A stretch of DNA of 64,000 nt from Pelomonas sp. SE-A7. GTDB lineage: Bacteria; Pseudomonadota; Gammaproteobacteria; Burkholderiales; Burkholderiaceae_C. Position 1 is the stretch's first letter, and each line of letters opens with the position of its first letter. The stretch is from assembly GCF_030345705.1 (NCBI RefSeq), contig NZ_JAUASW010000001.1:558001-622000 (forward strand). Direction: 5' to 3'. The notes beneath the pieces were generated by a model. The model had not been told where the DNA came from. It made no database searches and saw only the letters and a list, made by a program, of their open reading frames with translations. The translations under genes and the position numbers were made by a program. Below are positions 60,103 through 64,000 of the stretch, one piece after another.

Positions 60103-61059
60103 ATGCAGATCACCACGCTGATTCCCGCCTACAAGACCAAGTACATGGTCGAGCTGATGACCAGCCTGGTCACTCAGACGCACAAGCCCGGCCGCATCAT
60201 CGTTTCGGACGACAGCCCGAACGGAGAGTTCGGGGAAATACTGAGTTCGCCGGCCATGGCCGTGGCGCGCGAGCGGCTGCCTATCGAGATCCATCGGGGG
60301 CCCCAGGCGGGCGCCTACGAGAACTTCCTGCATCTGCTCAAGCTCTGGGACAGCAGCACCGAGCTGGTGCATCTGCTGCTGGACGACGACGTCATCTACC
60401 CCGACTTCTATGCCACGCACCGGGCGGTTCATGGCGCCGGGGCTTTTTCGTGCAGCATCAGCGCACGCTGGACTTCCAATGAACGGGGCCAGCCCATCGA
60501 GGGCATGCCCATCCCGGCCGGCATCGTCCAATCGATGAGCCGCATCGTCTCGCTGGACGCCGGGGCGATGTTCACGACCACCATCCCCCAATGCCAGAAC
60601 TGGTTCGGCGAGTTCTCCAATTGCGTGATGAACCCGCGCAGCGCCGCCCTGCTGTTCAAGCCCGACTTCGGCGGCGTGTCCTATGCCGGCCTGTGGGACC
60701 TGGGCGCCTTCCTGGCCGCCAGCCTGCAGGGGCCGGTGGCCTATGTGCAGGACCGCCTGGGCCATTTCCGCACCGGTGGCGAGGGCCATTCCAACCAGCT
60801 CTACGGCAAGCACATGAAGGCGGCCCACCTGGGCTACGCGGCCCTGGCCGTGGGCGCCAGGCGCATCGGCCAGCTCGGCGAAGCCCATGCCCGCCAGTGC
60901 TATGACGGCATTGCCCTGGCGGTGCAGCAGCGCTATGCGGCCGAGCCGGACATGCAGCCGCTGCTGCCGGTGCTGATCCGGATGCGCGACGGCGTGCCCG
61001 GAGCCGAGGACGAGTTCCTGCCGGTCTGGCAGGACTTCCTGAGCCTGCACAAGTTCTGA
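60103..61059 (+). CDS. Family 2-like glycosyltransferase
   Basis: The 318-residue protein begins MQITTLIPAYKTKYMVELM, a GT2 opening. It has RIIVSDDSPNGEFGE in the nucleotide site and HLLLDDDVIYPDF as the DxD-type metal motif. The rest is less typical, with no clear catalytic ED pair, and may be a diverged or specialised transferase. I start it at ATG 60103, where the GT2 pattern begins; an in-frame TTG at 60082 is possible. It heads a second plus-strand glycan operon continuing through gmd. Confidence 0.78.
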   Translation: MQITTLIPAYKTKYMVELMTSLVTQTHKPGRIIVSDDSPNGEFGEILSSPAMAVARERLPIEIHRGPQAGAYENFLHLLKLWDSSTELVHLLLDDDVIYPDFYATHRAVHGAGAFSCSISARWTSNERGQPIEGMPIPAGIVQSMSRIVSLDAGAMFTTTIPQCQNWFGEFSNCVMNPRSAALLFKPDFGGVSYAGLWDLGAFLAASLQGPVAYVQDRLGHFRTGGEGHSNQLYGKHMKAAHLGYAALAVGARRIGQLGEAHARQCYDGIALAVQQRYAAEPDMQPLLPVLIRMRDGVPGAEDEFLPVWQDFLSLHKF

Positions 61060-61066
61060 GCCCGCC

Positions 61067-61717
61067 ATGCAGAAGCTGATCGAACGCCTGCGCCAGCGCC
61101 TCGCCGCCAATCCGCCGCTGGAGCTGGAGACCTGGGTCCGCGGCCTGTTGATCCACTATTTCTTCCACACCTCGGACCGGGGCCGTATCGAGCTGAGCGG
61201 CGAGGGCGCCCGCACGCTCAACCTGCTGGCGCCGACCCAGTTCAAGGGCCAGGGCCGGATCCGCATCGACGGCAGCGCCGTCTTCGGCGTGCCGCGCTCG
61301 CCGGGTGCCTATGCCTGTACCTATATAGAAGCGCGCACGCCGGAGTCGCTGATCGAGGTCGGTCCGGGCTGTGTGTTCAACAACCGCTGCGTGCTGATCT
61401 CTGAGGGCGCCAGCATCCGTTTCGGCGCCAATGTGCTGGTCGGGCCGGAACTCCATGTGATGGACAGCAACTCGCATGACCTGCGCCTGCCGCACCGCCG
61501 CTCTCCCGATCCGCGGCCGGCGGCGGTCGAGATCGGCGACGAGGTCTTCATAGGCTCGCGGGTCACGGTGCTCAAGGGCGTCAAGCTGGGGCGCGGCTGC
61601 GTGATCGCGGCCGGCGCCGTGCTGATTCCGGGCTTCGAGGCGCCACCGATGAGCATCGTGGCGGGCAACCCGGCCCGGGTGGTCGGCCAGGTCGAGACGG
61701 AAGGACAGGGCCAATGA
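61067..61717 (+). CDS. Hexapeptide-repeat acyltransferase (WcaF/maltose-O-acetyltransferase-like)
   Basis: The 216-residue left-handed beta-helix acyltransferase has repeats from about residue 100 (FNNRCVLISEGASIRFGANV), the active-site region around MDSNSHDLRLPHRR with a candidate catalytic His, and the C-terminal SIVAGNPARVVGQV. An N-terminal non-repeat part of about 80 residues precedes. It likely O-acetylates a glycan sugar. It starts 7 bases after the previous gene and ends with ATGA overlap into the next. Confidence 0.85.
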   Translation: MQKLIERLRQRLAANPPLELETWVRGLLIHYFFHTSDRGRIELSGEGARTLNLLAPTQFKGQGRIRIDGSAVFGVPRSPGAYACTYIEARTPESLIEVGPGCVFNNRCVLISEGASIRFGANVLVGPELHVMDSNSHDLRLPHRRSPDPRPAAVEIGDEVFIGSRVTVLKGVKLGRGCVIAAGAVLIPGFEAPPMSIVAGNPARVVGQVETEGQGQ

Positions 61718-63057
61718 ACCCGATCCACCAGATTCCCATCGTCACGGTCTCGTACAACGCGCCCGAGCTGCTCAAGGGCCTGCTGGTCTCGCTGCGCCGC
61801 TTCTATCCGAACCCGGTCCATGTGGTGGACGGCTCCACGCCCGAGCATGCCGAGGCGATCCGAGCGGCCGCAGCCTGCGTCGAGGGCGTGCAACTGCATG
61901 CGATGGGCTACAACATCCACCATGGTCCCGGCATGGCCTGGGCGATCCAGAACCTGGGCCTGAACGGCCGGGTGCTGTTCCTGGACACCGACATCGTCAT
62001 CCTGCGCGAAGGCTTCCTCGAGGCGCTGGCCGAGGCACTGCAGCCGGGCGACTACGGCGCCGGCGGCGTGGCCTATGTGAACCGCGAGGGCTTCGACATT
62101 CCCTATGCCTATGGCGCCGTGCCCTATCTGCATCCGCCCTGCATGCTCTGCAATGCCGAGGTGATGCGGCAGTGGCCGATGCCGATCAAGCACGGGGCGC
62201 CGATGACTGCACCGATGCTGGCCCTGCACGATGCCGGCAAGTCGGGCCTGCTGCGCCACCTGGACTGGTGCGGCAACGATGTGCTGATGGGCACCAAGAA
62301 GGTCTACGTCGATCACATCGGCAAGGGCACGAGCACGGCCACCGGCAGCTACAACCTGGACGAGTGGTTCGCCGAGGTGGCGGCCAAGCAGGCCAAGCTG
62401 GCGCCGCCGACCGGCCACAACCCTGACCTCCTGACCCTGATTCCCGATTCGGCCAAGGCCATCGTCGAAGTGGGTTGCAGCACCGGCGCCCTGGCGCATG
62501 CGGTCAAGAGCAGCCGGCCCGGCGTCCACTACCTGGGCATCGAGCTGGACCCCAAGGCCGCCGAGATCGCTGCGCGTTTCTGCGACGGCGTGCGGGCCCT
62601 GGACCTGGAAAGCTGCGAGGACGCGCTGTTCAACCAGTACGCCGACCGCGACTGCTGGGTCTTCGGTGATGTCCTGGAGCATCTGCGCGACCCCTGGGCC
62701 GTGCTTCGCCGCATCCGCGCCATCCTGCCGCCGGGCGGCAGCGTCGTCGCCAGCATTCCCAACGCCCAGCATTGGAGCCTGCAGGGGCGGCTGTCGGTGG
62801 GCGACTTCCGCTACGAGTCGGGTGGCCTGCTGGACCGCACGCATCTGCGCTGGTTCACCCGCGTGACCCTGTTCGAGATGTTCCAGCAGGCTGGCCTGCG
62901 GGTGGAGGGCGGTATTCCGCGTATCTTCGACGAGCCGTGCCGCGAGCCGGTGCTGAACGCGATACGCCAGATGGCCCAGGCCATGGGCCGCGATCCCGAA
63001 GGGGCGGTGCGCGATGCGCTGCCCTTGCAATATGTGGTGAGGGCCGTGGCTGCATGA
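61714..63057 (+). CDS. Fusion protein: glycosyltransferase-like domain + class I methyltransferase
   Basis: The 447-residue protein joins an N-terminal glycosyltransferase-like domain and a C-terminal methyltransferase. The first (about residues 1-230) has IVTVSYNAPELLKGLL and the metal-type motif VLFLDTDIVIL. The second (about 245-445) has the SAM loop AIVEVGCSTGALAHAV, IELDPKAAEIAARF, VFGDVLEHLRDPWAVL and SIPNAQHWSLQGRL, all typical of class I type 11/23 enzymes. It is the second such fusion in this locus. Its ATG overlaps the preceding stop (ATGA). Confidence 0.85.
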   Translation: MNPIHQIPIVTVSYNAPELLKGLLVSLRRFYPNPVHVVDGSTPEHAEAIRAAAACVEGVQLHAMGYNIHHGPGMAWAIQNLGLNGRVLFLDTDIVILREGFLEALAEALQPGDYGAGGVAYVNREGFDIPYAYGAVPYLHPPCMLCNAEVMRQWPMPIKHGAPMTAPMLALHDAGKSGLLRHLDWCGNDVLMGTKKVYVDHIGKGTSTATGSYNLDEWFAEVAAKQAKLAPPTGHNPDLLTLIPDSAKAIVEVGCSTGALAHAVKSSRPGVHYLGIELDPKAAEIAARFCDGVRALDLESCEDALFNQYADRDCWVFGDVLEHLRDPWAVLRRIRAILPPGGSVVASIPNAQHWSLQGRLSVGDFRYESGGLLDRTHLRWFTRVTLFEMFQQAGLRVEGGIPRIFDEPCREPVLNAIRQMAQAMGRDPEGAVRDALPLQYVVRAVAA

Positions 63058-63087
63058 GCGGCGCGCCCTGGCTGCAAAGGACCAATG

Positions 63088-64000
63088 ATGAGCAATGACA
63101 ACAAGTCCCAACCCAAGGTGGCCCTGATCACCGGCGTGACCGGCCAGGATGGCTCCTACCTGGCCGAGTTCCTGCTCGAAAAGGGCTACCAGGTCCACGG
63201 CATCAAGCGCCGCGCCTCCTCGTTCAACACGGCTCGCATCGACCACATCTTCCAGGACCCGCACGAAGAAGGCGCCAGCTTCCACCTGCACTACGGCGAC
63301 CTGACCGACACCAGCAACCTGATACGCATAGTCCAGGAAGTGCAGCCGGACGAGATCTACAACCTGGGCGCCCAGAGCCATGTGGCGGTCAGCTTCGAAT
63401 CGCCCGAGTACACGGCCGATGCCGACGCCATGGGCACGCTGCGCCTGCTGGAGGCGATCCGCATCCTCGGCCTGGAAAAGAAGACGCGCTTCTACCAGGC
63501 CAGCACCAGCGAGCTCTACGGCCTGGTGCAGGAAGTGCCGCAGCGCGAGACCACGCCTTTCTATCCGCGCAGCCCCTATGCGGTGGCCAAGCTCTATGCC
63601 TACTGGATCACGGTGAATTACCGCGAGGCCTATGGCATGTATGCCTGCAACGGCATCCTGTTCAACCACGAGAGCCCGCGCCGCGGCGAGACCTTCGTGA
63701 CCCGCAAGATCACCCGCGGCCTCAGCAACATCGCCCAGGGCCTGGAGCAATGCCTGTTCGTAGGCAATATGGACGCGCTGCGCGACTGGGGCCATGCCAA
63801 GGACTATGTGCGCATGCAGTGGCTGATGCTGCAGCAGGAGCAGCCCGACGACTTCGTCATTGCCACCGGCGTGCAGCACAGCGTGCGCGAGTTCATCCTG
63901 ATGACGGCGCGCGAGCTGGGCCTGGGCCTGCGCTTCCAGGGCCAGGGCGTCGAGGAGGTGGGCACCGTCACCAGCATCGAGGACCCGGCCAAGGCGCCCG
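63088..64000 (+). CDS. gmd: GDP-mannose 4,6-dehydratase (3' end outside window)
   Basis: The enzyme makes GDP-4-keto-6-deoxymannose, precursor of GDP-fucose, GDP-rhamnose and GDP-perosamine. 304 codons are visible. Signatures: ALITGVTGQDGSYLAEFLLE near the N-terminus, RRASSFNTARIDHI, NLGAQSHVAVSFESPEYTAD, the catalytic YAVAKLYAYW, and FNHESPRRGETFVTRKITR. The gene runs off the right edge before its usual length of about 340-370 residues. The ATG at 63088 has AAAGGA 6 bases upstream; the ATG at 63085 is also in frame. Placed after two fucosyltransferase-like genes, it supports GDP-fucose use. Confidence 0.97.
   Translation, partial: MSNDNKSQPKVALITGVTGQDGSYLAEFLLEKGYQVHGIKRRASSFNTARIDHIFQDPHEEGASFHLHYGDLTDTSNLIRIVQEVQPDEIYNLGAQSHVAVSFESPEYTADADAMGTLRLLEAIRILGLEKKTRFYQASTSELYGLVQEVPQRETTPFYPRSPYAVAKLYAYWITVNYREAYGMYACNGILFNHESPRRGETFVTRKITRGLSNIAQGLEQCLFVGNMDALRDWGHAKDYVRMQWLMLQQEQPDDFVIATGVQHSVREFILMTARELGLGLRFQGQGVEEVGTVTSIEDPAKAP

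Overview
The window looks like a chromosome segment of a GC-rich betaproteobacterium of the order Burkholderiales (Roseateles/Rhizobacter/Leptothrix-like). This is inferred from the sdhA-sdhB-sdhE-gltA gene order, a single-chain PurL of about 1,300 residues, heavy G/C third-position use and the family mix. I could not run a search to place it. No tRNA, rRNA, CRISPR array, insertion sequence or phage gene was seen.

Positions 1-24.4 kb are mostly housekeeping. They hold the end of the succinate dehydrogenase operon with citrate synthase and a clear terminator. Next is a LacI-regulated nucleoside/ribose salvage operon (LacI regulator, ribokinase, nucleoside hydrolase, amidohydrolase), then purL with a trailing LysR gene and an ABC-2 exporter. 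A luciferase-like oxidoreductase, an HtrA-type protease, a DUF1624 membrane protein, rlmB and upp follow. The section ends with a 7TM diguanylate cyclase, a split chromate transporter with a D-2-hydroxyacid dehydrogenase, and a DUF1993 protein. Two small unrecognised genes (24.4-25.1 kb) face the next block.

Positions 25.4-38.1 kb look like a cell-surface export region. An O-GlcNAc-transferase-like (SPINDLY/GT41) glycosyltransferase lies directly upstream of a complete type I secretion system (ABC ATPase with a degenerate C39-like domain, HlyD adaptor, TolC channel). After it come three small pilin-like proteins (DUF4402 type), a PapD-like chaperone and a large usher with a duplicated N-terminal domain.

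Positions 38.1-64 kb form a glycan locus. It has several family 2 glycosyltransferases, two of them fused to methyltransferases, and GT11 and GT10 fucosyltransferase-like enzymes. It also has a nucleotide-sugar epimerase with a four-cysteine insertion, a 3-amino-3,6-dideoxyhexose pathway (ketoisomerase/acyltransferase, aminotransferase, second acyltransferase) and the start of gmd.

Within the glycan locus, on the minus strand, lies an 11.3-kb gene for a 3,764-residue protein. Its first 3,530 residues are exactly 439 consecutive short repeat units (433 of 8 residues, 6 of 11). These are organised into 136-residue and 355-residue higher-order repeats. The last 234 residues are a calcium-binding domain typical of type I secretion substrates. 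The combination suggests that the window encodes a giant Ser/Thr-rich surface protein, its exporter and the enzymes that could glycosylate it. That link is inference, but it is the main discovery candidate here.
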